Source: Lachnospiraceae bacterium (GTDB taxonomy: Bacteria; Bacillota; Clostridia; Lachnospirales; Lachnospiraceae). From it: DNA of 61,188 bases. Of the stretch, positions 27,382-37,015 are shown in pieces. Each line of letters starts with the position of its first letter. Positions within the stretch are counted from its first letter, which is position 1. The DNA is taken from the NCBI GenBank assembly GCA_017935565.1, contig JAGBHK010000018.1:1-61188 (forward strand), written 5' to 3'. The notes under the pieces are model-generated. The model was not told the DNA's origin. It did not search any database and saw only the letters and a list, made by a program, of their open reading frames with translations. A program made the position numbers and the translations under genes.

Positions 27382-29301
27382 CTACGCATCAATCTCCGCA
27401 TCATGAGCGTGACTGTAAATAAACTCTCTTCTAGGTGCAACCTCATTTCCCATAAGCATTCCTGTTATTTCAGAAGCCATTCTGGCATCCTCTATCTCAA
27501 CCTGTTTTAAAATTCTTGTTTCAGGATTAAGAGTTGTCTCCCAAAGTTGCTCTGCGTCCATTTCACCAAGACCTTTGTATCTTTGTAATGTAAATGAACC
27601 AGTATGAGTCTTTCTATACTTTTCAAGAGCCTTATCATCGTAAAGATATTGACCTTCTCCCTTCTTTGGCACAACCTTGTACAAAGGTGGTGTTGCAAGG
27701 TACACATGACCTTCATGAATAAGCTCCGGCATAAATCTATAGAAAAATGTAAGTAACAATGTTGCAATATGAGCACCGTCGACATCAGCATCAGTCATAA
27801 TAATAATCTTATTGTATCTTAGTTTTGTAATATCAAAATCATTACCATAACCTTCTGAAAAACCACATCCAAAGGCATTAATCATTGTCTTGATTTCAGC
27901 ATTTGCAAGCACCTTGTCCATTGTCGCCTTTTCAACATTAAGTATCTTACCTCTGATAGGAAGAATAGCCTGTGTTCTACGATTTCTTGCAGTTTTTGCA
28001 GAACCACCGGCAGAATCACCCTCTACGATAAATACTTCACATTCTTCTGCATTTCTACTTTCGCAGTTAGCAAGTTTACCATTGCTATCAATTGAAAACT
28101 TAGGTTTCGACAAAAGATTGGTCTTTGCCTTTTCTTCAGCTTTACGAATCTTTGCAGACTTTTCAGCGCATGCAATAACTGTCTTCAAAGTTTCAAGGTT
28201 CTTATCAAAAAAGAATACTAATTCCTCGCCTGACATATCTGAAGCAGCCTTACCTGCATCAGGATTATCAAGTTTTGTCTTTGTCTGACCTTCAAATCTT
28301 GGTTCAGGGTGCTTAACTGCGACAACTGCTGTCATACCGTTTCTAACATCATTACCAGTGTAATTTGCATCCTTTTCCTTTAAAAGTGCAAGTTCCCTTG
28401 CGTATTGGTTTACAACCATTGTATACTTGGTCTTAAAGCCTGTAATATGAGTACCACCTTCCTGAGTGTAAATATTATTACAAAAGCCCAAAATATTTTC
28501 CTGGAACTCATCAACAAACTGAATAGCAACCTCTACCTCTATGCCATCTGTAACTCTCTTATAATATATTACATCATGAAGAGCTTCCTTGCCTTCATTC
28601 AAATCCTTAACATAAGCCTTGATACCTTCAGGCTCATTGAATACAACCTTCTCTTCTTCACCAAAACGTTTATTTTCAAATGTAATTGTAAGTTCATTAT
28701 TAAGGTACGCCGTTTCATGAAGTCTGCTCTTTATAGATTCAGCCTTAAAATAAGTCTTTTCAAAAATTTCTGCATCAGGCATAAATGTAACCTTTGTACC
28801 TGTATCACCTTTTCTACATGTACCAATCTCTTTTAAAGGATACATAACCTTGCCTCTTTCATAGCGCTGATTGTAAACTTTTCCATCAACTCTTACTTCA
28901 ACTTCAAGCCACTCTGAAAGAGCATTAACAACTGAAGCACCTACACCGTGGAGACCACCGGAAATCTTATATCCGCCATCACCAAACTTACCACCGGCAT
29001 GAAGTATAGTAAATACAACTTCAACCGCTGGTATACCAGCCTTTTCATTTATACCAATAGGGATACCACGACCATCATCCTTGATAACAGCTGTGCCATC
29101 CTTTTCAAGTGTCACATGAATATTCTTACAATATCCAGCCAAATGCTCATCCACCGAGTTATCTACAATTTCATAAATAAGATGGTTAAGACCCTTTGTA
29201 GAAACACTACCTATGTACATACCTGGTCTTTTTCTAACAGCTTCAAGACCTTCCAGTATGGAAATACTATTTGCATCGTAATTATTCGTTACTTTCGACA
29301 T
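27382..29301 (-). CDS. Type IIA DNA topoisomerase subunit B (topoisomerase IV ParE / GyrB-like)
   Basis: A 639-residue ATPase subunit. The GHKL ATP site has YEIVDNSVDEHLAGYC, DDGRGIPIGINEK and GGLHGVGASVVNALS. The transducer lysine lies in QTKTKLDN. The TOPRIM metal site has EVFIVEGDSAGGSAK and IIMTDADVDGAHI, and the tail RYKGLGEMDAEQLWETT is complete. The DNSVDEHLAGYC variant and pairing with a subunit A lacking a GyrA box suggest the second (ParE-type) set. It heads the B-A operon. The ATG has GAAAGGGTG upstream. Confidence 0.92.
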   Translation of the reverse strand: MSKVTNNYDANSISILEGLEAVRKRPGMYIGSVSTKGLNHLIYEIVDNSVDEHLAGYCKNIHVTLEKDGTAVIKDDGRGIPIGINEKAGIPAVEVVFTILHAGGKFGDGGYKISGGLHGVGASVVNALSEWLEVEVRVDGKVYNQRYERGKVMYPLKEIGTCRKGDTGTKVTFMPDAEIFEKTYFKAESIKSRLHETAYLNNELTITFENKRFGEEEKVVFNEPEGIKAYVKDLNEGKEALHDVIYYKRVTDGIEVEVAIQFVDEFQENILGFCNNIYTQEGGTHITGFKTKYTMVVNQYARELALLKEKDANYTGNDVRNGMTAVVAVKHPEPRFEGQTKTKLDNPDAGKAASDMSGEELVFFFDKNLETLKTVIACAEKSAKIRKAEEKAKTNLLSKPKFSIDSNGKLANCESRNAEECEVFIVEGDSAGGSAKTARNRRTQAILPIRGKILNVEKATMDKVLANAEIKTMINAFGCGFSEGYGNDFDITKLRYNKIIIMTDADVDGAHIATLLLTFFYRFMPELIHEGHVYLATPPLYKVVPKKGEGQYLYDDKALEKYRKTHTGSFTLQRYKGLGEMDAEQLWETTLNPETRILKQVEIEDARMASEITGMLMGNEVAPRREFIYSHAHDAEIDA

Positions 29302-29323
29302 TTTCTACACCCTTTCGTGCTCA

Positions 29324-29740
29324 CTATTTTATGTATCTAATCATACCAGGTCCAAGGTTTTCGGTTGGTCTAGCCGTAAACCCAAGTCCCTCATAAAACT
29401 TTTCTCTACCTTTTGCACACATAAGACAAAACATCATTTCTGTGCCATCTTCTTTTATATCTGTTACATACTTTGTAAGATTTTCCACTATTTTAGATCC
29501 AATTTTCATTCCTTGATATTCAGGGAGAACTATTAAATCCTGCACATAACATATAACAGCGCCGTCACCAACTATTCTTCCCATAGCAACTGGCTTATCA
29601 TCATCGTAAGCCACAACATTATAAAGACAGTTATCAATAGCCTTCTTAGCCTGTTCATCGGACAATTTTTTCCAACCAACAGCCTCTCTTAAACTTAAAT
29701 ATGTTTCTAAATTAAGTGAATTTTCAATCAATGTCACCAT
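29324..29740 (-). CDS. GNAT-family N-acetyltransferase
   Basis: A 138-residue acetyltransferase. The acetyl-CoA signature is YQGMKIGSKIVENL, preceded by the beta4 strand ICYVQDLIVLPE and followed by KGREKFYEGLGF. The Trp/Lys-rich start (LREAVGWKKLSDEQA) matches small aminoalkylphosphonate/PhnO-like and YjhB-type GNATs. The acceptor is unknown. The ATG at 29740 has GGAG nine bases upstream. An ATG five codons earlier lies inside that ribosome site. It is followed by the topoisomerase operon. Confidence 0.85.
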   Translation of the reverse strand: MVTLIENSLNLETYLSLREAVGWKKLSDEQAKKAIDNCLYNVVAYDDDKPVAMGRIVGDGAVICYVQDLIVLPEYQGMKIGSKIVENLTKYVTDIKEDGTEMMFCLMCAKGREKFYEGLGFTARPTENLGPGMIRYIK

Positions 29741-29756
29741 TAATGTTTTCTCCATT

Positions 29757-30440
29757 CTATGTTTGTTTTATATTTGCACACACTTTTTTAGTATAAATCA
29801 TTCCTCTCACAAAATCAAGCACACAAATTCCAATTCCAATACCTATACAAAGTAATGTAAATAAGCCTACATAACTAATCAAATATGGAACTCCATTTAC
29901 CTCTATATTTAAAAAATCATAAGGATATCTTTTAAATTCTTCTGATATACTAAAATAATTATATCCATATGCCTTTATCATCGTTATTATGAAGTAAATT
30001 ACAGGTATAATTAACCATTTTGTGATATATTCCTTTAAAAAAATTCTGTGTGGCATAATCCATAAAAAATCCACCCACATAATCGCAGGTACTAGATAAT
30101 GCACTAATATATCGCCATTGTCAAATGTAACGTTTTCCATTGCTCTCATTGTAAAATCCGAATTTGCCAATACAAAACTATACACAAAAAATGTCAGTGT
30201 AATTGATAACAACGCTCCTCCATATACAAGATTAAAGCGTTTACTTGCATGTGCATTTCTCTTTACTGCAGAATATAATAACACACAAAAACACATAATA
30301 TTACTAAGTATCGTAAAATACGATATGCTATTTACAAACCCTGCTAAATTTTGGTCCTTCATATGAATTAATAGTCCAATACCCACAATTAATACAAAAA
30401 TCACTCTGTATAATCTCTTTGTTTTTCCACACTTTTCCAT
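29757..30440 (-). CDS. Pr6Pr-like integral membrane protein
   Basis: A 227-residue protein with about six transmembrane helices. The segment ISYFTILSNIMCFCVLLYSA, then RFNLVYGGALLSITLTFFVY and VHYLVPAIMWVDFLWIMPHR, match the Pr6Pr family (polar residues within helices, no enzyme signature). The ATG at 30440 has GGAGG upstream at good spacing. An earlier in-frame codon would extend it without a ribosome site. It lies directly upstream of the GNAT gene. Function unknown. Confidence 0.75.
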   Translation of the reverse strand: MEKCGKTKRLYRVIFVLIVGIGLLIHMKDQNLAGFVNSISYFTILSNIMCFCVLLYSAVKRNAHASKRFNLVYGGALLSITLTFFVYSFVLANSDFTMRAMENVTFDNGDILVHYLVPAIMWVDFLWIMPHRIFLKEYITKWLIIPVIYFIITMIKAYGYNYFSISEEFKRYPYDFLNIEVNGVPYLISYVGLFTLLCIGIGIGICVLDFVRGMIYTKKVCANIKQT

Positions 30441-30549
30441 ACCAGACCTCCAACATTTTATATTTCTAGTATAAACAAAACTCTCTCGATTAATTCTTTT
30501 CAAGGACAACTTTATATGGTAAAATCACTTGTATGAGGAGGTCGTGAAA

Positions 30550-32223
30550 ATGAAAAAAAACATCAAACAAATATTATCTATATTTTTAATAATGACATTT
30601 ATTCTTACCGCTTGCAAATCAAGTGATAATGATACTACCCAAAATAATACTGATAATAACGAAAATATTTCAGATGAATATTCTGAAATCAATATCGATT
30701 GGCGTAATAATAAAACTAACATAATTGATGACAAATACAGAACATTTTATGAAGTTTTTGTCTATTCATTTTATGATAGTGACGGTGACGGAATTGGTGA
30801 TTTACAGGGTGTAATCGAAAATTTGGATTACATATCTGATTTAGGTTTCAATGGAATTTGGCTTATGCCTATTATGCCATCAACAACTTATCACAAGTAT
30901 GATACAAAGGATTATATGGCAATAGACAGCGATTACGGTACCATGGATGATTTTGATAAACTTATTGCCGAGTGTAAAAAGCGAGGAATCAACGTAATTA
31001 TTGATTTAGCCATGAACCATTCTTCAAGCCAACATCCTTGGTTTTTGGAAGCTGTTGAATATATAAAAACTTTACCAGAAGGTGCTTCTTTGGATCCAAA
31101 CAAATGCAAATATGTAGAATATTACAATTTCACAACTGAATTCCACACAGGTTATACTCAGATTAAAGATACCGAATGGTATTATGAATCACAGTTTTGG
31201 AGTGAAATGCCTGACCTCAATTTAGAAAATGAAAATGTACGAAAAGAATTTGAAAACATCGCCAAATTCTGGTTAGATAAAGGTGTTTCTGGTTTTAGAC
31301 TTGATGCCGTAAAGGAGTTTAATTCAGGCGATGATAAAACTAATATTGAAATATTAACTTGGTTTAACAACTACATTGATACAATTTCTAAAGACGTCTA
31401 CATAGTATGTGAATGTTGGATGGATAGAGTAGCCTACTCGAAATATTACGAAAGTGGCGTTGACAGTATGTTTGATTTTAGTTTCGGTAACAGTTCGGGC
31501 ATTATTACTAAGGTCGTTACTGGACAAAGTCCTGCTTCATTTTACGGAAAAAACCTTGTCGAAGCTGCTACTACTTACGAAAATTATAATCCTAATTATA
31601 TAAATGCACCATTTTACACCAATCATGATTTAGGCCGAACCGCTGGATACTATGCTGGTGAAAATAGCGAAGCACAAACTAAAATCGGCAATGCTCTTAA
31701 CATATTAATGTCTGGAAATGTATTTGTATATTACGGTGAAGAACTCGGAATGAAGGGTGCTGGAAAAGATGAAAACAAACGAGCACCTATGTATTGGAGC
31801 ACAAACACAAACGCTGATGGAATGTGTGATGGTCCACCATATATGGAAAATGTCAAAATGAAATTTGGTAGTTTTGAAGACCAAAAAGATGATGCAAACT
31901 CTATTTACAATTATGTTAAAGATGCCATCCTTATTAGGAATCAATACCCTGAAATTGCAAGAGGTGTCACTACCTACTACGAAGAATATTCCAATGACGA
32001 TATTTGTGTGATTTCCAAAAAATACAATGACAAGGAAATACTTATTGTTTTCAACATATCAGCTAATGAATGTGAAATAAACCTTGACAACTTACAAATA
32101 GGCGGTAAAAATTGCTCTGAACTATCTGTTTTAGGCACATTACTTACTAGTGACAAAAAAATCAAACAAGACGGCAATTCTTTTAAAATGCCTTCGTACT
32201 CAATATTGATAATGGGACAATAA
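30550..32223 (+). CDS. Secreted alpha-amylase-family lipoprotein (GH13)
   Basis: A 557-residue glycoside hydrolase. The lipobox LTAC has acylated C22, then a short Asn/Asp linker. The (beta/alpha)8 barrel has the four conserved GH13 regions: INVIIDLAMNHSSSQH, GFRLDAVKEF with the nucleophile Asp, VCECWMDR with the acid/base Glu, and FYTNHDLGRT with the third Asp. A C-terminal beta-domain follows. A DGDGIGDLQGV calcium-loop signature is also present. It probably cuts alpha-glucan or oligosaccharides at the outer membrane face. Start chosen by GAGGAGG upstream. Plus-strand gene alone between minus-strand neighbours. Confidence 0.95.
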   Translation: MKKNIKQILSIFLIMTFILTACKSSDNDTTQNNTDNNENISDEYSEINIDWRNNKTNIIDDKYRTFYEVFVYSFYDSDGDGIGDLQGVIENLDYISDLGFNGIWLMPIMPSTTYHKYDTKDYMAIDSDYGTMDDFDKLIAECKKRGINVIIDLAMNHSSSQHPWFLEAVEYIKTLPEGASLDPNKCKYVEYYNFTTEFHTGYTQIKDTEWYYESQFWSEMPDLNLENENVRKEFENIAKFWLDKGVSGFRLDAVKEFNSGDDKTNIEILTWFNNYIDTISKDVYIVCECWMDRVAYSKYYESGVDSMFDFSFGNSSGIITKVVTGQSPASFYGKNLVEAATTYENYNPNYINAPFYTNHDLGRTAGYYAGENSEAQTKIGNALNILMSGNVFVYYGEELGMKGAGKDENKRAPMYWSTNTNADGMCDGPPYMENVKMKFGSFEDQKDDANSIYNYVKDAILIRNQYPEIARGVTTYYEEYSNDDICVISKKYNDKEILIVFNISANECEINLDNLQIGGKNCSELSVLGTLLTSDKKIKQDGNSFKMPSYSILIMGQ

Positions 32224-32226
32224 TAG

Positions 32227-32261
32227 AAAATGGATATGACTTACACGGTCATATCCATTTT
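32227..32261. terminator. Bidirectional terminator between amylase and DUF368 genes
   Basis: A 14-bp perfect stem AAAATGGATATGAC / GTCATATCCATTTT with a 7-nt loop, followed by T-rich sequence on the plus strand. The last codons of the convergent DUF368 gene lie inside the arm. Confidence 0.9.
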
Positions 32262-33068
32262 ATTTTTTTCGTTAAATTCTGATATGCATATAGATATCAA
32301 CACCCCTAATCCTATACATAACATATTCATAAGAAAATTTACTGCTGAAATCATAAACGAATCAAAAGGAATAATCATTATGGTTGCTGCTATTACTACA
32401 CCAATAATTCCATGATACATATTAGAATAATATTTTTCAAACAAAACATTAATTAACCTTGTCAGAAGCACTAATGTAATCAGCGCACCAACTCCCGCGG
32501 GTAGCAATACACTTACTTTAAAATCACCAATCCCCGATACAAATGGTGTATACAGCCCTAATGGCATCAATAACGTAGAAAAACTAAGGCCTGGTGCTAT
32601 TAGACTCAAAGCCAAACATACTCCACAAAATATATATGCAAAATACGTAGGTTTAACATCTATTGATAAATATTTCAAACTCATTAGTAATAAAAACACT
32701 ACAATCATTGATATTACTAATGATAGCATTGATTGATTGTTTCTTCCCTCTTTTTTAGCCTCTGTAAAAAGTGCTGGTAACATTCCACCAATTAATCCTA
32801 CAAAAAGACAAACGGATTGAGACGGATAATTTATCAATATAATACCCAATAATTTAGAAACACCTAGAAATCCGATTATTGCGCCTATTATATATGGCAT
32901 TAACATTTTTATGTTGTTTTTAAAATTAGAAAAAGGAGCCCCCAAGAATTCCATAACAGGTCTGTAGATTCCAAAAATCACACATAACACACCGCCAGAA
33001 ATTCCAGGCAAAACAGCTCCTAATCCAATTAACATTCCTTGTAATATTTTGATTAATATGTTATTCAT
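32241..33068 (-). CDS. DUF368 family membrane protein (polyprenyl-phosphate transporter-like)
   Basis: A 275-residue protein with about eight transmembrane segments. The two family repeats are GMLIGLGAVLPGISGGVLCVIF and SLIAPGLSFSTLLMPLGLY (both P-G-S/I/L-S motifs), as in DUF368/PopT. Recent work in this family points to polyprenyl-phosphate recycling for cell-wall synthesis, which I take as a hint only. Start chosen at MNNILIK because GGAG lies upstream. An earlier codon has no ribosome site. Monocistronic. Confidence 0.88.
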   Translation of the reverse strand: MNNILIKILQGMLIGLGAVLPGISGGVLCVIFGIYRPVMEFLGAPFSNFKNNIKMLMPYIIGAIIGFLGVSKLLGIILINYPSQSVCLFVGLIGGMLPALFTEAKKEGRNNQSMLSLVISMIVVFLLLMSLKYLSIDVKPTYFAYIFCGVCLALSLIAPGLSFSTLLMPLGLYTPFVSGIGDFKVSVLLPAGVGALITLVLLTRLINVLFEKYYSNMYHGIIGVVIAATIMIIPFDSFMISAVNFLMNMLCIGLGVLISICISEFNEKNKMDMTV

Positions 33069-33145
33069 AATTTCTCCAAGACAATAAATAAAGTATGGTA
33101 CTACTATTATATTCACTATCTTTTCAAATTATGAATTTATTTTAA

Positions 33146-33859
33146 CTACTCTACTGTATAATACACTTTTTCCAAAACAAGTTCTTCAGCCATATCTTCA
33201 ATAATCTCTCTATCGAAATCATCAAGAGCATTTAACTTTTCGATAGATTCTGCATCTAATGTAGCATATATATTAACATATGTAACTTCAAGATTCAAAA
33301 CAACATCATTTTGTAATTCTTCGGCCTCTTCTAAATCAAAAAAGTCTTCATCTTCATGAGCCTTAATCGCTTCAACTCCATTTTCAAGATCAAACGAATA
33401 TGAAACAGAACCGATTTCAAATGAAAACGTATACTCATCGTTAAATCCCATATATCCCAAAGAAATATCATATTCTTCTCTTAACTGTGCGATTGTCTTA
33501 CCTTCAATACTTTCCTTTGCTTTTTCAATAGAATCATCTACTTTATCAGTTTGCAAATATAATTCTATATCATCACCAAAAGCTGCATATCCTGAATAAT
33601 CATAGCCTGCATCAATAGCTTCTTGCAATGTTTTTGAAGATAATTCTGAAATAATAACTTCTCCATCCTCTGCTACTACATCATCTTTTTCATCATCTTT
33701 TTCGTCTTCTTTTTCGTCATCCTTGTCTTCAGTTTCCTTGTTACCAGAAGTCGCTTTTGTTGTATCTTCAGTTTTTTCCTTGTCATCTTCCTTACTAGAG
33801 CAAGCCACCACGCTTACCATCATAAGCATTGTTAATAACATAATTAATAATTTTTTCAT
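33146..33859 (-). CDS. Putative lipoprotein with acidic/lysine-rich linker
   Basis: A 237-residue lipoprotein of unknown function. Signal MKKLLIMLLTMLMMVSVVAC has lipobox VVAC and C20. It is followed by an extreme Asp/Glu/Lys linker (KEDDKEKTEDTTK to about 70), then two alpha/beta parts (LQEAIDAGYDYSGYAAFGDD and LGYMGFNDEYTFSFEIGSV). The C-terminus is Glu/Leu rich. The ATG is preceded by GAAAGGA. No partner gene is evident. Confidence 0.72.
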   Translation of the reverse strand: MKKLLIMLLTMLMMVSVVACSSKEDDKEKTEDTTKATSGNKETEDKDDEKEDEKDDEKDDVVAEDGEVIISELSSKTLQEAIDAGYDYSGYAAFGDDIELYLQTDKVDDSIEKAKESIEGKTIAQLREEYDISLGYMGFNDEYTFSFEIGSVSYSFDLENGVEAIKAHEDEDFFDLEEAEELQNDVVLNLEVTYVNIYATLDAESIEKLNALDDFDREIIEDMAEELVLEKVYYTVE

Positions 33860-33910
33860 CTTTTTATGTCCTTTCTTCTCAATTATTACATGCAATATTG
33901 TAAACTAAAA

Positions 33911-33936
33911 ACAGGTTGGAATCAAGTCCAACCTGT
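33911..33936 (-). terminator. Terminator after trpS
   Basis: Minus-strand stem ACAGGTTGGA / TCCAACCTGT (10 bp), loop CTTGAT, then TTTTT. It lies 10 bp after the trpS stop. Confidence 0.9.
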
Positions 33937-33946
33937 AAATTACTTA

Positions 33947-34951
33947 TTATCTTGGCATCTCTGGGAAACCAACTTTTTTCTGAACCTTTCTCAAGGTCTT
34001 TCTTGCATAATAATTTGCTTTTTCAGCATTATTCTTAATAATACCATCAACATAAGCCTTATCCTTCGATAATTCGTAGAATCTATCTTGAATTGGCTTA
34101 AGTCCATTTGCAACCACTTCACCTACTGCAAGTTTAAAATCACCATATCCTTTGCCGTCAAACTCTCTTTCAATTTCTTCATATGTCTTTCCTGTCATAG
34201 TTGAATAAATTGTCATAAGATTTGAAATACCTGGTTTGTCATCAGAATATCTTACAATAGCCTCTGAATCAGTAACCGCTCTCTTAAACTTTCTAATGAT
34301 TGTATCTGTATCATCAAGCAAGATAATGCTTGCATTAGGATTCTCATCAGATTTTGACATCTTCTTTGTAGGATCCTGTAAACTCATAATCTTCGCACCC
34401 TGCTTACCAATATATGGTTCAGGAATAGTAAATACATCTCCGTAAATAGCATTAAATCTATTAGCTATATCCCTCGTTATTTCAAGATGCTGCTTCTGGT
34501 CTGCTCCAACTGGTACTACATCTGACTGGAATAATAAAATATCTGCAGCCATAAGTACTGGATATGTGTAAAGACCTGCATTAATATTATCTGCATGCTT
34601 TGCAGCCTTATCCTTAAACTGTGTCATACGGTTTAATTCGCCCATATATGTAAAACAGTTTAAAATCCAACCAAGTTCAGCATGTGCTGATACATGAGAT
34701 TGATAATATATACAATTTTTTTCAGGGTCAAGTCCCGCTGCTAAATATAACATAAGCAAATTTCTTGCTCTTTTTCTAAGTTCAGCCGGATCCTGTCTAA
34801 CTGTAATAGAATGTAAATCAACTACACTGTAAAAGCATTCGTATTCTTTATCTAAATCTAACCAATTCTTCAATGCTCCTAAATAATTACCCAATGTAAT
34901 AGTTCCTGTAGCCTGCATTCCACTAAATAATGTTTTCTTTCCGTCTAACAT
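33947..34951 (-). CDS. trpS: Tryptophanyl-tRNA synthetase
   Basis: A 334-residue class I synthetase. The HIGH-equivalent is GTITLGNYLGALKNW, the specificity region is FKDKAAKHADNINAG and VGADQKQHLEITRDIA, and the KMSKS loop is KKMSKSDENP. Length and domain order are normal. The start MLDGKKTLF is supported by GGAG upstream. An in-frame codon ten residues earlier overlaps the upstream gene and lacks a site. No T-box leader is present because the upstream gene ends within 31 bp. It follows the hexapeptide-repeat protein gene in one transcript. Confidence 0.97.
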   Translation of the reverse strand: MLDGKKTLFSGMQATGTITLGNYLGALKNWLDLDKEYECFYSVVDLHSITVRQDPAELRKRARNLLMLYLAAGLDPEKNCIYYQSHVSAHAELGWILNCFTYMGELNRMTQFKDKAAKHADNINAGLYTYPVLMAADILLFQSDVVPVGADQKQHLEITRDIANRFNAIYGDVFTIPEPYIGKQGAKIMSLQDPTKKMSKSDENPNASIILLDDTDTIIRKFKRAVTDSEAIVRYSDDKPGISNLMTIYSTMTGKTYEEIEREFDGKGYGDFKLAVGEVVANGLKPIQDRFYELSKDKAYVDGIIKNNAEKANYYARKTLRKVQKKVGFPEMPR

Positions 34952-34981
34952 AATATTCTCCGTTCCAAAGCGTATTATCAA

Positions 34982-35536
34982 TTACAAATACATATCGTAA
35001 TCGTCATCATCGTATTCGTCGTTCTCATATGCTCTAGTCCAGTCAACATTACCTGCTCTTTTTGGTTTAGCTTTCTGCTTAGGTGGCTTTTGAGCATTTT
35101 TTCTAGCTTCTTCTTGTTTCTTCTTCATCGCCTTCTTTTCTTTTTCTAAACGATTCTGAATCTCCATCTTATCTGTCTGTACTTCCTTAGACTTATTGTC
35201 CTTCTGTACAGTTTTTGTTCTTCTAACAGGTTGATCATCATCTTCATCCTTGTCTTTGAATGAAAAACCTTTACTCTGATTATTATATGAATTGTTCTTT
35301 GGCTTATATTCTCCCTTTGGTTTGTATTCACCATTAGGTTTATTCTCTCCATTTGGCTTAAATTCGCCTCTTGGTTTAAACTCACCTCTTGGTTTGAACT
35401 CACCTCTTGGCTTATATTCACCTTTAGAGCCATCTCTTTCTTTTGAAAATTCTTTGTTATATGGCTTTTTTGCACCATATGATTTACTCTTATCTTTTCC
35501 GTTTTGGCTGCCTACTGCAGCTTCTGTTGTTGCCAC
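34982..35536 (-). CDS. Basic disordered protein with GEFKPR hexapeptide repeats
   Basis: A 184-residue, highly charged protein not recognised as a known family. After a short Ala/Ser-rich start come seven tandem hexapeptides of type GE(F/Y/N)KP(R/N/K), about residues 40-81. A Lys/Glu coiled-coil part (MEIQNRLEKEKKAMKKKQEE), a Pro/Lys-rich segment and an acidic tail (YENDEYDDDDYDMYL) follow. A GTG at 35536 with GGAGG upstream is preferred to an ATG ten codons earlier. It resembles basic RNA-binding or ribosome-associated accessory proteins in composition only. It lies 31 bp upstream of trpS. Confidence 0.72.
   Translation of the reverse strand: MATTEAAVGSQNGKDKSKSYGAKKPYNKEFSKERDGSKGEYKPRGEFKPRGEFKPRGEFKPNGENKPNGEYKPKGEYKPKNNSYNNQSKGFSFKDKDEDDDQPVRRTKTVQKDNKSKEVQTDKMEIQNRLEKEKKAMKKKQEEARKNAQKPPKQKAKPKRAGNVDWTRAYENDEYDDDDYDMYL
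35298..35423 (-). repeat. Seven 18-bp in-frame tandem repeats inside the basic protein gene
   Basis: 126 bp of coding DNA composed of seven 18-bp units encoding GE-x-KP-x. Units differ mainly at wobble positions and at codons 3 and 6, which suggests slippage or unequal crossover followed by divergence. Confidence 0.85.
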
Positions 35537-35632
35537 AAAAATTTCCTCCGTATATGTACTTTTCATAACTTAATGTGCATAAAACACACATAATCTATTT
35601 TATTATATTTTCGCTCAAAGTCAAGTATTTTG

Positions 35633-37015
35633 TTATACCATTTTATTAATCCAAAATCCCGTCTTCAACAATACATATCCAATAACTGCTTTTATAATTT
35701 CCAACGACTGACATGCGAAGAAAATCACAATTATCCCTAAATTAGTAAATCTAGTAAGACAGTATACTAATGGTATACAAACAACCCACACATAACAACT
35801 GTCAAATAAAAATGTTATTAATGTTTTTCCACCTGAACGCATTGTAAAATATGACATATTTACAAAAGCTATAACTGGCATAAATAGAGCAGATATTCTT
35901 ATAAATGTCTTAGCTAAATTTTTTATACTGTTTGATGTATTATATATTTCAGGGAATACACCTGCTACTAACGCTAGCAAAGAACCTATAATAATGCAAG
36001 CACCAACACAGGCAAACACTTCTTTTCTTACAGTATCTTTAGCCTTTTCTACATTGCCTGCCCCAAGCTGTTGTCCAACCATTATTCCAACAGCACTACC
36101 CATTGAAATAAACACTACATTAAATAGATTTGATAATGTAGATGATATATTCAATGCACCAACTACATCCAATCCTCTGGTTGAATAACTTTGATTCAAC
36201 ATAGTCATACCTAATGACCATAAAAATTCATTTAGAATAAGAGGTGTACCCAATTTCGCAACATTCATAACTAGTGTACGAGATATTTTAAAATTTCTAT
36301 ACACTCCAATGATATACGGATTCTTTACTTTATCCTTATGAACACATACTATTATTGCTACCATCTCAACTAATCTAGCTATAAGCGTCGCAATAGCTGC
36401 ACCCTTAACACCAAGTGCTGGCATACCCAACAACCCATATATTAAGACCGCATTAAATGCAAGATTCACAAACACTGCCACAGTACCACAAATCATTGGA
36501 AGCACTGTCACACCTCGTTCCCTAAGGGTACTTGCATATATTTGAACCACTGTAAATGGAACAATCTGAATCAAAATAATATCTAAATATTTCAGGCCAT
36601 ATTCTAGTGTCAATTGTATATTCCCACCTTCGCCTGTATCATTTAAAAATAATGATATCAATTCTCCACCAAAAAATTTAAACACTAAAATCGCAAGTAC
36701 TGTAAAAACACTACTTGCGATTATCTTTAGTCTAAAACTTTCCCTTACGCCGTCTTCATTGCCCGCACCGTAAAACTGTGCTGTAAATATTCCAACGGCT
36801 GAAGTTATTCCAAATACACCTATGTTAAAAACAAACAATAGTTGGTTCACAATCGCAACGCCCGACATCTGTTCAGTACCAATTCTGCCTATCATAATAT
36901 TGTCCAACAAACTGACAAAATTTGTTATAGCATTTTGAATAATCAATGGTACAACAACAATTAAAAGCGCACGATAAAAATTCTTATCACCAATGTATTT
37001 TTCTTTAAACTTCAT
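35633..37015 (-). CDS. MATE-family multidrug/toxin efflux transporter
   Basis: A 460-residue protein with 12 transmembrane segments in two halves. Segments near SLLDNIMIGRIGTEQMSGVA, GITSAVGIFTAQFYGAGNED and LGMTMLNQSYSTRGL are typical of the MATE/DinF-like family. It uses an ion gradient to export cationic drugs or metabolites. The ATG follows AGGAG. It overlaps the DUF1292 gene by 11 bp, so the two are translationally coupled. Confidence 0.92.
   Translation of the reverse strand: MKFKEKYIGDKNFYRALLIVVVPLIIQNAITNFVSLLDNIMIGRIGTEQMSGVAIVNQLLFVFNIGVFGITSAVGIFTAQFYGAGNEDGVRESFRLKIIASSVFTVLAILVFKFFGGELISLFLNDTGEGGNIQLTLEYGLKYLDIILIQIVPFTVVQIYASTLRERGVTVLPMICGTVAVFVNLAFNAVLIYGLLGMPALGVKGAAIATLIARLVEMVAIIVCVHKDKVKNPYIIGVYRNFKISRTLVMNVAKLGTPLILNEFLWSLGMTMLNQSYSTRGLDVVGALNISSTLSNLFNVVFISMGSAVGIMVGQQLGAGNVEKAKDTVRKEVFACVGACIIIGSLLALVAGVFPEIYNTSNSIKNLAKTFIRISALFMPVIAFVNMSYFTMRSGGKTLITFLFDSCYVWVVCIPLVYCLTRFTNLGIIVIFFACQSLEIIKAVIGYVLLKTGFWINKMV

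Noticed and set aside
24877-29301. Primary DNA gyrase (gyrB-gyrA)
   Set aside because: Subunit A has no clear GyrA box and has an acidic insertion. The order fits a second parE-parC-like set. I cannot exclude gyrase without the rest of the genome.
35298-35423. Seven regular 18-bp repeats resembling a short CRISPR array
   Set aside because: The units are contiguous without spacers, keep one reading frame and encode hexapeptides in a real gene. No cas genes are present.
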